NCBI GenBank assembly: GCA_032718475.1
Contig: JAUCBJ010008099.1
Span: forward strand, 1-64,000
Direction of reading: 5' to 3'
Origin: Nemertoderma westbladi
Lineage: Eukaryota > Xenacoelomorpha > Nemertodermatida > Nemertodermatidae
Length of the DNA: 64,000 nucleotides
Both the position numbers and the translations under genes were made by a program. Under the pieces are notes generated by a model. That model ran no database searches, was not told the origin of the DNA, and worked only from the letters and a program-made list of their open reading frames with translations. Shown piece by piece: positions 30,564 through 41,575 of this stretch; positions within the stretch are counted from its first letter, which is position 1, and each line of letters opens with the position of its first letter.

Positions 30564-31259
30564 ATGACGGAGTTGATAGAAGATGGTCTTGGTATCGGGG
30601 AGCGATATACTCTACTTTTACAAGCGTTTGTTGATAGCTTAATACGCGGCGACGTTAGTCCAACTGCTGCGGAGGACGATGGTCGTTATATCGAACCGCC
30701 AATGTCCCAAGAGCAGCTCACGCGTGAGTTGGACTATAGAAAATTCGCTGCTCGATATACGCAGCGTAATGGTACGTATATGGGCTTCTTAACTACTGGT
30801 CATCCTATCGATTTACACGATACGGACAATGTCGACACCAAAAGGGAAATGGTACGATTGAAATATCCTACCCAGCGGAGGCGGAACGATAAACCGAGAA
30901 TGGAACACGAGAATTCTATTCGAAACAGACTCGAAAGAGAAGACGTTGAGGAGCCGGATAAACGCAGCGACTTCAACGATTATCTGGAATTCCTGATAGA
31001 AACATATCTCAATATTGCCAGTCAACAAAATCTAGAAACTCGATATCCTCAAGGTATACATCATGACCGCATGGTAGAACTCAAACGGCTCAATTCCCCT
31101 ATGATGTATCTTACCGCCGATCGACCGCTACCTGTTGTACCGAATAGCTTCGAACGGATGGAGGAATATTGTAAGCTGGAGAAAGATCACTCGCGTTTCC
31201 CCTACAAGACGTACGTTTTTGGGTATTATTACGGTAAATGCCCTAGACCCAGCCAATAA
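30564..31259 (+). CDS. Unrecognised 231-aa accessory protein of the LTR element
   Basis: An open frame in the position where some LTR elements keep an env-like or other third gene. I do not recognise it. It is hydrophilic and highly charged, with no signal peptide or membrane segment, so it is not a plausible envelope. Visible features: an acidic N-terminus (MTELIEDGLGIGERY), a basic patch near residues 93-112 (KREMVRLKYPTQRRRNDK), an acid/basic stretch EREDVEEPDKRSDFNDYLEF, and a Tyr-rich end (YKTYVFGYYYGK). Codon composition is more balanced than the AT-rich flanks, which argues for past selection. Beyond the TAA the same frame stays open for about 40 codons (to the TAA near 31365). The ATG may be reached by splicing. 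It could be an element-specific factor or a captured host sequence. Confidence 0.5.
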   Translation: MTELIEDGLGIGERYTLLLQAFVDSLIRGDVSPTAAEDDGRYIEPPMSQEQLTRELDYRKFAARYTQRNGTYMGFLTTGHPIDLHDTDNVDTKREMVRLKYPTQRRRNDKPRMEHENSIRNRLEREDVEEPDKRSDFNDYLEFLIETYLNIASQQNLETRYPQGIHHDRMVELKRLNSPMMYLTADRPLPVVPNSFERMEEYCKLEKDHSRFPYKTYVFGYYYGKCPRPSQ

Positions 31260-31757
31260 ACGGAAAGACATAAACATCCACGGAAACGTTGTGTTAAACA
31301 CAGTTGTGTTCGTTATATTTACTGGAGTTTCGAGCGAAACTTGTTTGACGTATCACCTATGCTCACTCGGCTCTAACGATCCTAGAGTAAACCTACGATC
31401 AGAGTCCCGGAATACTCGGTCAAACCTCCTCATTCCTTAGTTGGACCTCAGACCTGCGATCCTGGTGGTGTCGCGGATCCTCGCGGACGGTATTCACTGT
31501 TCAAGATCTAGTGCTACCCTAACAATTAATCGGTAACACTCCGACAGTGATTTCTAGCTAGCCGCCCATCTTACCTAGCCGGATTGTGACGCGGACACCT
31601 AATATCACTATCCAACCGTATGGTCGTTCCCGTTTAACGCGATACAACCCTTCATCAAGGTGAAGGAGAGCGTTGTACGAAACGAGTTAAACGCTATTCT
31701 ATAAAGATCAAAAAAGAAACCTGCGTTTGTTCAGATAAACGTAAGTTATAACAGTAA

Positions 31758-32083
31758 GTCCAATCGATAAACGAATTGGCCTTATCTCAATTCGATTGGG
31801 AAATCCAGAATCTCTAAGAAGTTATCGAACTTGGACGATTCTATTCTCTGCGAGAGTTTTTGGATGAACGTATCCAGCTACGAGCGGAAGAAAATCAGCT
31901 CGAGGAGAAGCATATCGAAACGGCAGATACCTCGACCACAATCCTACACCTTCTGATGCAATCATATTGCACCCTTCACCCAGGAGTTATGGCCCTCCTA
32001 GTAAAGTGGCTCCCCCCAAAGAGAAAAAGACTCTTGCTAGCCTCAAAAAACTGCGTAAACGCCGTCTGCGTAAGAAAGGCTAA
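31758..32083 (+). pseudogene. Decayed coding sequence upstream of the 3' LTR
   Basis: One frame (from about 31758) reads SINELALSQFDWEIQNL, a stop at about 31815, then EVIELGRFYSLREFLDE and IQLRAEENQLEEKHIETA, a helical charged segment. Near 31920 the protein-like reading passes to another frame: YLDHNPTPSDAIILHPSP, then PPSKVAPPKEKKTLASLK and a strongly basic end RKRRLRKKG before TAA at 32081-32083. This looks like one former C-terminal region broken by a stop and a frameshift, or exon pieces joined by splicing. It may be the remainder of the product that begins at 30564. No family recognised. Confidence 0.45.
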
Positions 32084-32150
32084 CTGTTTAGAGTATCTTT
32101 ATATTTTAGAAACTGTGATTTGTTATATTTTATAGACTTAAATCCCATTT

Positions 32151-32161
32151 TCTGGGAGCGG
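32151..32161 (+). promoter_or_regulatory. Candidate polypurine tract
   Basis: TCTGGGAGCGG lies directly before the 3' LTR, where plus-strand DNA synthesis is primed in LTR elements. It is short and has one C inside, so it is weak by sequence but correct by position. Confidence 0.5.
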
Positions 32162-33362
32162 TGTAAAAGCTTTTGCTGAATTGTCCGGTTATTTTTCCTT
32201 ATTTTTCCCGTAAAATACTCTGTAGTTGGTTTACCAGGCATAAAAAGGCCGTGTCCTTGCTGTACTGGTGTTTTAGCGGACATAAAAGCTATTTCTTCTG
32301 TATTTGTACTTTAGAGGACATAATCCGTAATTCCGTGACGTAAAAGCTCGATACTCTTGAAAACAGTGTCGCTACCATGACGACGGCTAGCAGCTGATAT
32401 TGCCACGTCGACGTTTCTTTGTTTCTTTGTTCTCTCGTTGTTCAGGTTGACCAATCAGAGCGTTTGTTGTCTCTGTGTTGGAGGTGTATACAGAAACTCA
32501 GTAGTTCAGTGTTATGTTTTGCCCAGAGCCTAAGAACCGGCTTTTGGCACCTCTGTGTTTTCAGTTTTTAGTCCTACACTAGTAGTCTTAATTATAAGGA
32601 CATATATCCGTTATCACTGATGTCTGATCACAACATACCTCAACTCATAACATACCATACCTAATCAAACAACCTGTGCATACTTTTATATTGTTATGCT
32701 GCTATTTACTGTCGGTTCTTCATAATATGGTTGATGAATTATTATATTTGGAATAACGACAAATAACCCCGAAAACCCAATATTCTTGATATACCGAAGG
32801 TAAGAGAGAAGGGTTACAGATAAATGATTGCGACTTATGTTGAGTGGTTTGAAGTGAATCTAATGTTATTTGATAGACCCTACATGATTCGGTCCGTGTT
32901 CCTTTTATATGTGACTAAAATCAGTGAAGATCGGCAGATCAGTGTGCAGTATTGTGCAGCATTGTGTATGAGTGAGACTGATAACGAAGCATTTCCTAAA
33001 GAATGCGCCATATATGTGAATTATAACTAAGCCATATCGTTGTGAGTAGTTTAAGTCATAACTCTGTTTATATAGATAGAGCGCCACGTCCTAAAGGAAC
33101 TGTTAATATTTCCCGAAGGTGAATAATATTGTCAGAGATTATATAATACTGTCAGTCGAATAATACATTAGGCTTACATAGCAATAAAATTAAGCCGTCG
33201 AACCCAATCTCCCGGGTATATCCAACGGGTGAATGATCGCGCACAGATTGGTTTCGACTAGTGTAGTGAATTAAATACTTGTCATAGGCTAAAGGTGATT
33301 TATTATCTAGAAGACATCCTAATTTGGCGGGTTAAACTGCCAAAGGTCTGAAAGCGCGAACA
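32162..33362 (+). repeat. 3' LTR
   Basis: 1201 bp, same length as the 5' LTR and identical except for the three substitutions listed there. It ends GCGCGAACA followed by the GCTGT duplication (33363-33367). Confidence 0.95.
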
Positions 33363-33367
33363 GCTGT

Positions 33368-34612
33368 AATTATAGAACCAACCATCAGATTCATCTGAAA
33401 TTTGGTTGTAGTAACCTACCAACCTACGAGCATTGCTTAATTAGAAATTCTACATACAGACAGACTTTTACAGTTCCTCTGTCTGCCGCTAGGGGGCGAA
33501 TTGTAGAGCTCCAGTTAATCGTACTTAGTACCTTTTAATTAAGGCCCAGACAAAAATACTAGACTTTTCTCTGGGCCTCAATAACTTCATCAGATAACCT
33601 TATCAAAAATTGTTTATATGGAACAAGTTTTTTCCTGATGTACAATTTCTGATAACGACAATGCAAATACATGGTCAATGGCGTCAGAGAGTCAAACAGG
33701 CATAATTAATCAACGATCAGTTGTATGCTATTAGTGCTTGCAGATCAAAGCATAAAATATGCTGAAGTCTGACATGCCTTTAACCAGCTCTCTGGACAGA
33801 AGAACGACCAACTCTCAAAGTCTAATATGATTCTCCAAATGAGGACTAATTAACAGACTGTGAGGTAGAAAAGAATGTCAATGCTAAATAATACACAAAA
33901 TGATACCTATTTCCAGCTAAAATTTGAGTTGCTGGGAGTAGCTCGTAATTGTACGTACGATAATCAAGTAACCTTTATATAAAAAAAATAAAATACAGAG
34001 AGCAAAACAGCAATAACCGCACTGACTCGCAACCCTAATGCTCGCTTAGGCACAAAATTGAAGGGACATAAGTAAATGCGGAATTTCATATTTTTGCTAT
34101 CGGCCCTAAAACCTAAAATAATATAGCAGTAAAGGATGATATTTGAGATTTATATTTAATGCATAATTTTTGTCCTACATCTTACACTGTATTCCATACT
34201 AGATGCTGGGTTTACTAATTTATCTGCTTGAGGACCTGTAATTATTTTACTATAACTATACCTAACTTTGTCTCATTATTAGTTACTGAGTTTGTATAAT
34301 CTTTTCTATTTAGTACCCATTTTTGTTGGTTTATTCAAAAAAATATTTGTTCTGATTAGTCTGCCTGTCATGCTACTGTTGTTTCGGTAAAATACTGTAT
34401 TATGAATAGGAATACTTAGCTGAAGAAGGTGTGGTATTAGAAGCAGAAAGCTTGTAACCTTTTTAGCTTGTCATCTTTTGTTTGCGGGAGTCTGCCTTCT
34501 ATATATCATTCTAGTACATGATGAATTTATTGAATATTTTATATTTAATTTAATTTATTTTATATAAATTTATGAATTATTTACAATATCAGAAAAAGGG
34601 AAAGGTTTTACT
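33368..34612. other. Right half of the repeat target, then spacer
   Basis: 33363-33520 is the continuation of the repeat split by the LTR element (CTGTCTGCCGCTAGGGGGCG). The rest is AT-rich. At 34421-34475 the text GCTGAAGAAGGTGTGG and GCAGAAAGCTTGTAACC resembles the 3' region of retroelements encoding a '-KLV-' tail, but I cannot assign it. Confidence 0.35.
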
Positions 34613-34624
34613 CATGCAAAGGAA

Positions 34625-35370
34625 CTACTACTAGGATCGGCATGCTGCATTGCAGCTGCATTTTTAAGAATGCTGTGCCGGCTTGTCAACAAAATTGCAC
34701 CGCCACAACTCCCTATCACCCATGACATTTGCTAGATCATCCGCATCTTTAAGGCCAGTGTCCTTTAAGATGCGTCTCAAGAAAGTCATGGGCTGTCCAC
34801 CATGCTTATTCACTCCATGAGGCTGCCAAAGTACAAGATTATGCACTGGCTGGTCCTCACGGCGAAAGCAATGTCCTGCAAAGCGGAGGCGATTTTGTTC
34901 TAGTGTCAAGCTTGGGGGAACCAATGAGACACCTCCAATGTTATATAGTGTCTGGTTGGAGATGTGTGCATTGTACTTGACACAATGTACCCGGCGTAGC
35001 ATTCTTGTGAATGTGCCATCCAGAGATTTGGTGTCCTCAGCAGTTAGAGCCCAGCATGGACTCCCGTAGAGGAGTACTGGAACTACTGCTGCTCTAAATA
35101 ATCGGACCTTAAGTTTCCGATTAATTCTAGGTGACTTCCAAATCCTGGAAAGCCTATTCAAGGCTGCCCATGCCTTTCCCTTACGTATTCGAAGGTCCTC
35201 ACCTGACTTCCGGATCCATAATCCCAGGTAACAGAAGTCGTCCACATGCTCAAGCATACCATCCTTTGAGCTTATGCTCATCCGATCAGAGACTTGCTGA
35301 GGACTTTCAAAGTTAACTGTCAGAATTTTGGTCTTTCTGGAGTTAATAAAAAGACCAACACTAGAAGCAG
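34625..35370 (-). pseudogene. RTE LINE, 5'-truncated copy
   Basis: On the minus strand it matches the last ~740 bp of the full-length RTE element, from the AASSVGLFINSRKTKIL region after the FADD motif to the TAG tail (CTACTACTAGG at 34625 on +). Its frame is open to the natural end (...NFVDKPAQHS) but lacks endonuclease and the RT catalytic residues. A 12-bp duplication CATGCAAAGGAA flanks it (34613-34624 and 35371-35382). Confidence 0.9.
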
Positions 35371-35382
35371 CATGCAAAGGAA

Positions 35383-36410
35383 TATTTTTATTTAATACTT
35401 GTAGTTTCATTACCCGAAAACTTTGAGTACAGATAATGAATGTGTTTATTAGAGAGAAATATTTTGTTAAAATTGATCACAGATATACCTTGTCGCTCCA
35501 GTATAGAAATTAATGATAGTGAAACTCCCATCCCATCCCATCCCATTTTCCATTGTACAGCAGGCACCGGCACCAGACTAACTTTGACAAGTTAAGAAAA
35601 AGCAAAAAGCATTTTTAGAAGTAGCTCCACATGAAGTGCACTGATGTGAGTCCTGGAGATGACTGGATACCTGTGTGCCCTACATCTCACTACATCGCAC
35701 ACGCAACTACTGGTAAACGATGATTCGAAAATAGCATGTTCCAACATTTGCTATGAAGAACACAGTATGGTATTTGGGAAATTCACCACTAATTCTGAGA
35801 AGGTAAATGTTTGAAAGGCTTCCCACAAACAGTAAGTTGGATTCTCAAAAATGAGTAAGCAAGCAAAGCAAACAGTCGGCCGAAGCCGGAGGCGACACGA
35901 AGGCTCCTCTTTCGATAGCTGCTACCCGAGGGTAGGGGTGGGCGCTACTCCTATCCCAAGATTTGCTCCCAGTTATTTAACTGGTACTCAAAAATGAGTA
36001 CTTAGAAGTTAACTTAGAACGTTAATAGGCAAATGGGTGAGCAAGTGGTTGGTCTAACTGCCACTGGGTTGGAATTGCTCCTCATTAAAATGCTGGCCTC
36101 CGAAAGTAAGATATCATCATCTATTCTATAGATATCTTATCTATATCTATATATAAGATAGTCTCCACACTCCAGGCAAGTCCCCACACTACCTTCACCA
36201 TTTTACCACCTCTTTATTGGCGAAAATGTACTTCATAAGTATCCCTTACGCAATAACTTCACTTCATATATATGTTGGAAACAGTTGTTCCTCAACTCCT
36301 TCTTCCCAGCAACAGTTTCGTTATGGAATGATCTGCCCTTTGATCTATGAAATCTCACTTCCCCTCAATTTAAATTAAAGCCTTACTAGAAAGCCAGTTA
36401 AGCCAATTAA
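35383..36410. other. Spacer, no gene seen
   Basis: Contains CATCCCATCCCATCCCATTT near 35528 and a GC-richer stretch near 35880-35960. No supportable frame. Confidence 0.45.
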
Positions 36411-36415
36411 ACCCC

Positions 36416-36440
36416 GGGGGAGGGGGGGGGGGGGGGGGGG
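36416..36440 (+). repeat. Poly-G tract
   Basis: Five G, one A, then 19 G. With a 20-C run at 37334-37353 it brackets the 160-bp tandem repeat below. Confidence 0.9.
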
Positions 36441-36654
36441 TCAATATGACCCCTCGTGGTTTTTTTGTTATAATTCTAAAACAAACGCAGTTGGTAATCT
36501 CAAATTTTACGACTTTCCTAAAAATCTATTTCTTCCTAGTCTATTCTACTTCCTCGTAGTGAAAACCGTTAAACCGTTCAAAAATATTGGGTAGTTTTCG
36601 AGTTATAGCACTATTTTTTAACCCTGCTTTTGGCACTTTTTTTGGACGTTTTTT

Positions 36655-37325
36655 GAAAATTACATTTCATTAAATGTGATTTATAACATCTCTATTTTTG
36701 ATTTATACCGGTTTTTTGGTGTTAGCAATTGGATGGAATTCATATAAATTAATTTAGAAATTTCAAACTTGTTTTTTTCGGCGGGTGCCAAATTTTGGTG
36801 CCAGCACCAAATTTTGAAATATGTCAACTGATTATTTGTAACTTGTATTTTAAGCAATTGGGGTTTTTTGGGGTTCTGGTTTCGATGGAACATATACTAG
36901 TTGCACCAAGCGTATCAAACTTGTATTTTCGGTGCTGTGTGCAAATTTTGGTGCTAGCACGAAATTTTGAAAAATCCATTCAATAGATAAAACGGCATGT
37001 GACAATTTATTTCTTGCGTTTTTGAGGTTTATGGATGTTCTGAATTCATTGGAATATATAATTATCGAACTAGACATCTCAAACTTGTATTTTTCGGAAG
37101 TGGGTGCAAAATGTGGTGCTAGCACCAAATTTTGAAAACCATCAAATATATCAATTGATTGTGTCATCTTGTTTCATGCGTTATACGGGTTTATGAGGGT
37201 TCTGAATTCAATGGAATCGGTAAAAATTTCATAAGAGTTTTCAAACTTGTATTTTTCGCCGGAGGGTGAAAATTGTTGTGCCAGCACCAAATTTTTGAAA
37301 ATAAGCAAATTGATCAGAAGATAGT
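36655..37325. repeat. Degenerate ~160-bp tandem repeat with a palindromic core
   Basis: Four units, each with TTCAAACTTGTATTTTTCGG, a palindromic core of the type ATTTTGGTGCTAGCACCAAA, and GGTTCTGAATTCAATGGAAT. Cores lie at about 36798, 36951, 37116 and 37278 (spacing 153, 165, 162). The palindrome is kept in each unit while the spacers drift. Frames across it are not convincing. Confidence 0.75.
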
Positions 37326-37333
37326 ATCATCTA

Positions 37334-37353
37334 CCCCCCCCCCCCCCCCCCCC
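37334..37353 (+). repeat. Poly-C tract (20 C)
   Basis: A perfect run of 20 C, inverted relative to the G tract at 36422-36440. Confidence 0.9.
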
Positions 37354-39715
37354 ATACCAATTGCAAAAACCACAGGTCGGTAATAGTCAGTATGTCGTTA
37401 GCTTCAATTGTAAAAAAATCATTTCGAAAATCCCAAAAAGAAATTCAAAAATTCCTCTAAGGATTCTATAATGGGATAGACATTTCACCTACTAACCAAT
37501 AATGCTCAGACCATAATACTCAAAATTGTAGGAGGGGATACATTTTAACAATGGACCAATCAAAATTTAGTGCAATTGGCTATTAGCCAATCAGAAGATT
37601 GCACCACAAGAACAAAACAGTACATTGACACCTGTTCCAAAGAAAACCTCCCATATTTCGGGTCATATTGTGGAATTTGTCTTTTATTGAATGCTGCAAC
37701 ATTATTCACATTATAAAGAAAGATATACTTGACTGCCATGCCCATGCATTATCCAAATTCTTCAGGCTCTGTGTGAATCCCAATTAATGCAATCAGATAA
37801 GTTTATGACAGTTCCATGTCCTTTGTATCCATTACCTACCTATGGAGACCAATTCAAGTTTCTCTTGGGTGACTTTGTTCCAATTTTATCAGCACTTATC
37901 AACAACAATGTCCCGCTCTCCTTGGCGCAGCTCCTGGTTCAAAGACTACCTTGTGCTCCTCCCAGTTTGTCATGGAGCATGGGTTTCCATGACCCAGTAA
38001 CATGTAGGGAAAGATTTAGGTAAGCCTTGGAAGATTTCACATCATTGCTCAACAGTAATACGGTCTGGGAAGCCACTTCAAGTAATCGACCATGAGCTGC
38101 ATTTACTGGTACATGCTGTCCGATAAATAACTGTATCAACTGATAACTGTATCTCACAAGACTGGAAGGTAGCTTACAGTACAACCATCCACCCTAGATC
38201 ATATTGGTTTTTGCAAGCTGGAAGTCTGGTGGGTTCATCACCAAGCACTTTGATGAGGTGTTGAAAGCATACCATATCTCATAGGTGACTGGTCCTGCAG
38301 TGTTGCGCGTGAGGTGAGCCTCTCCCAGAGGTAAGAGTTAAGAGGTAAAAAAAGTATGGCTGGATGCATGTAGCGTTTGGAGAGTATGGCCGATGGCATG
38401 TGTGTGGAGTCTGGGTGAAAAAAACGAGTCGCATCATTCGATATAGCTGTTATCAATGTGGACATGATTTTGTATACCCAGACCAACCATTCGATAGAGT
38501 CCCTTTTCAATTTGCGCTTACATCTCCAGTAGATCCACAACAGGTCTGCCTGCAAGGAGCAAAGGATGTAAGTTACAATGCTATTCAGAGCCATTGATGG
38601 GGTATTGTGCACCAACACATAGATTTAAATCCATCATCTTGAATAATCTCTCATCACTAAGCGGGATACCATGCTTGAAAGGAGTCTTGTGTGTGTTTGG
38701 AGGTGTTCAACAGAGACTACTACAACTCTTCTCCTTCTTTCGTTTGTGCTCCCTCTGTCTGTGCCCGGGTCATCAACCATGGTGTGGTGGTGTGGCCCAG
38801 GGTTTGTTAATAGTGCAGGGCTGCATGCTCCAATCTGGGTGGGCAGTTCTATGCCACTCCCAATAAAATTCGATCTCTACTTTTCAATTTTATTGTTTAG
38901 AAATATATTATTGTTTATTCCTTAGTTGCTGTTTCTTGTAATTATTACAAATTAATCATAATAATATTTAAAATAATTTATGATGAATTATGATTTAAAT
39001 TAGGTCGTTTTTTATGTGGATCCGGCCTATTTCGACGCAGGCACTTGTGACCCATGATTTTAGATAAATTTGTTGGGTATAATTATCTGGGTCGCAAAGT
39101 CCTAACTTCATATTTCCTCCCAGACATTAGGTTGATCAGATTGCTTAAGATTAATCTGAACTTCATCAGTCTGTCAAGTCTCACAGTGATAACCATATTA
39201 TACAGTAGTTCGTTGTAATAGTAAAATTAAATTAGTGATAATGACATGATCAACCACAAATATCTATATTTATTTATGTGCTTTCAATACTACTCTGTAT
39301 CAATTAGAATCCATTGAATTCCACGTGGATAGGTTGTTGAAATAATGATAAAAATAAATCCATTCTATGAAGAGATTTCTATACATAGTAGATAAATGTT
39401 GAAAGTAGAGTAGATAAATAATATATGGATACTCAATATATTGATAATGCAAGCAATTGGAATTAATAGATAAAAAACAGGTGCATTATTTCCATATACT
39501 CTTTCCATTTCCATACAACTGGAAAAAGTGATGACAGGATCTAAGTATTTTTGTAGATTAATTACATGTAGATTGCAAACTGTATAATCTTATAAGAACA
39601 AAGATGCACATATTAATATAAATATGTGATTGTTAATATAACATATGATTGTCCTTTAATTAGCCATTGGGCACAATTTTTATTTTTCTTCTAAACTTTC
39701 TTGCAGACACCCACG
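37354..39715. other. Unresolved region with gene-like composition, no defensible gene
   Basis: 37780-38900 is less AT-rich than its surroundings and has overlapping moderate frames on both strands (for example 38618-38238 on the minus strand, with TRFFHPDSTHMPSAILS). I tried both strands and found no recognisable domain or consistent single frame. A decayed transposon or pseudogene is likely. 38930-39715 is AT-rich spacer. Confidence 0.3.
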
Positions 39716-39772
39716 CCCAACCACCCCCCCCCCCCCCCCCCACCACCTTGTGGCTACGACCCACTAGCTCCC

Positions 39773-39896
39773 TTGAAGATGCGGATGATCTAGCAAATTT
39801 CATGGGTGATAGGGAGTTGTGGCAGTGCAATTTTGTCGATAAGCCCGCACAGCATTCTTAAAAATGCAGCTGCAATGCAGCATGCCGATCCTAGTA
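39773..39896 (+). mobile_element. RTE LINE, 124-bp 3' fragment
   Basis: The last ~35 codons (DADDLANFMGDRELWQCNFV) and the palindromic 3' end with TAG tail. Flanked by TAGCTCCC at 39765-39772 and 39898-39905. An 18-C run lies just upstream (39724-39741). Confidence 0.9.
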
Positions 39897-39905
39897 GTAG
39901 CTCCC

Positions 39906-41344
39906 AGAGCTAAAGAATTAATTCTAATACATTGAATGAATTCTGAATGATTTATTTTCTGGTTAATTATCAAATGAATGTAATGTTTGTATATGTTATA
40001 TTTGGGAAAAGTAAATATATTTGGTTTGATAATTTGATAACTGGGAAACAAATGCCTACATGCCTCTGATTAAATTGGCTAGAATAGGCTATTTGTAGAA
40101 GATAGATGACAATACTTAATCAAAAGGCCATTTTTTTGCCAATAATTGTCATTGAGTCTAAACCGGAATAAATTAATTAACTATTGTTCCCAAAGAAGTT
40201 CAAATTCATGAGAAGTCAATGACATTGACATTGAACATTTACTCTGATGATATATATTATGTCATTACATTAAACCCATGATATGTATTAAGTTTACAAG
40301 ACAGCAATAAATCGTTTGCAAAATACAATAAACTGTAGGGCGTGACGCCAAAAATACTTTGTCCTGACTCTATCCAAATTATCTTCCAGTTAAAGCATTA
40401 GCTCATTTTTATATTACATTGGGGATTTCACCTTATTGCTCTTAATATTAATGTGTAACCAAGCATAATAAATATATAATGCTTTCAATTACGCATATAC
40501 ATTGTATGTATATTAGAATAGTCAGTTAACTCTATATAGAGAGAAAAGGGCAACTGGATGTCGGTTCCCGGCGATCTTGTGGGTGTAACCAGGAAAGAGC
40601 CACACCCATATCCTCTCCTCATGTTCATACCAATGATACAATAACTTTCAAGAGTTTTTCCTTCTTTAGTTTCACTTTTATTATTTCCATAGATGTTGTT
40701 GATTGTACTGCAAAGTTTTCTATACAAATTTACAACTTCCTTTGCAATATTGTTATTACATTTGTTTTTTACACTTGCTTTTAAGAGTGGTCATGACAAA
40801 TGATACATGGAATATATTAAATATATAGTACAATATTTATTACATAAAATAACCCTTTTGACCAATTTATATGCGGAAAATAATGATTATACTTTTTTTA
40901 CAACAAATGAATGGGATACCAGTGGAAAAAGAGATTCTTCATTTCTAAATGACGGATTTTTAATTCAAATGACCATCTGTGCACCTGCTACCCACATAAT
41001 CAGTCAACAATCGTAATTCATTGCCTTCCAGCAGTAGTGCTACAGTTGTAAGCAGGCCTATGTCGTAACCAATAGTGGGAACGTATATTTGTACTATATG
41101 AAATTACAGAAAGCAACTAGTGGTGAAAAGGCAATATTTGGGAAGTGAAAAAGCAGTATTGTTAAAAAATAACTATTTAATTCAATTCTTTATGTGATAG
41201 CAGTTTTTATAATCTGAACTTTAGCCAATGATGATAACTACAATTCTTTAAAGAGCTAGATTATGATAAGATTGTATATAATTTATCGGTATCAAGGACC
41301 TTTTCTACCACCTCCAAGAATTGGCAATAATAGTAACTAAGTCG
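39906..41344. other. AT-rich spacer, no gene seen
   Basis: Short frames only. Nothing recognised. Confidence 0.5.
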
Positions 41345-41575
41345 ATCTTATGCAACTGATAAAATATGCACCAGAACCGGCAGTTGCTTAAAAAGGTGCA
41401 CTCCATGCCATGGCATATACGGAAACTTATGAATTCATCCAAACCATGCTGCCCATATATGTAGGCAACACATTCAACCCCCTGAATTACCGAACAGCGC
41501 TGAATTTACGCATTGCTGAATGTACTGGCATTGTGGGTCGTTATTCATGTACAATCCGTACAATGGGCCAAGGTT
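41345..41575 (+). pseudogene. Decayed coding remnant cut by a SINE
   Basis: One frame reads LMQLIKYAPEPAVA, a stop (about 41390), then GALHAMAYTETYEFIQTML, PIYVGNTFNPLNYRTALN and AECTGIVGRYSC, with balanced codon use unlike the AT-rich flanks. It ends where the SINE (41566-41855) begins. After the SINE, 41865-42180 has further protein-like text with stops (CFDFGAAKWTKLKTLPNL, HHYPTNAIEWPPGYHHTT). I do not recognise the family; a transposase or host pseudogene is possible. Confidence 0.35.

Larger units (their letters stand above)
22103..33362 (+). mobile_element. BEL/Pao-type LTR retrotransposon, non-autonomous derivative
   Basis: An 11,260-bp element bounded by 1201-bp LTRs (TGT...ACA) and an exact 5-bp duplication, GCTGT, at 22098-22102 and 33363-33367. 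Internal order: 2.2-kb leader, one long frame with BEL/Pao Gag and protease (25480-28905), 1.66 kb of AT-rich sequence, an unrecognised 231-codon frame (30564-31259), decayed coding sequence to 32083, a purine-rich tract, 3' LTR. RT, RNase H and the integrase core are missing, so it cannot replicate alone. The LTRs differ at three positions by eye, so it inserted recently, presumably with enzymes supplied by an intact relative. Confidence 0.9.

Noticed and set aside
30564-31259. Calling the accessory frame an envelope gene
   Set aside because: It has no signal peptide, cleavage site or transmembrane helix, and is highly charged throughout.
38238-38618. A 126-codon minus-strand frame as a host gene
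   Set aside because: An overlapping plus-strand frame looks equally plausible, neither has a domain, and stops surround both; a decayed repeat is more likely.
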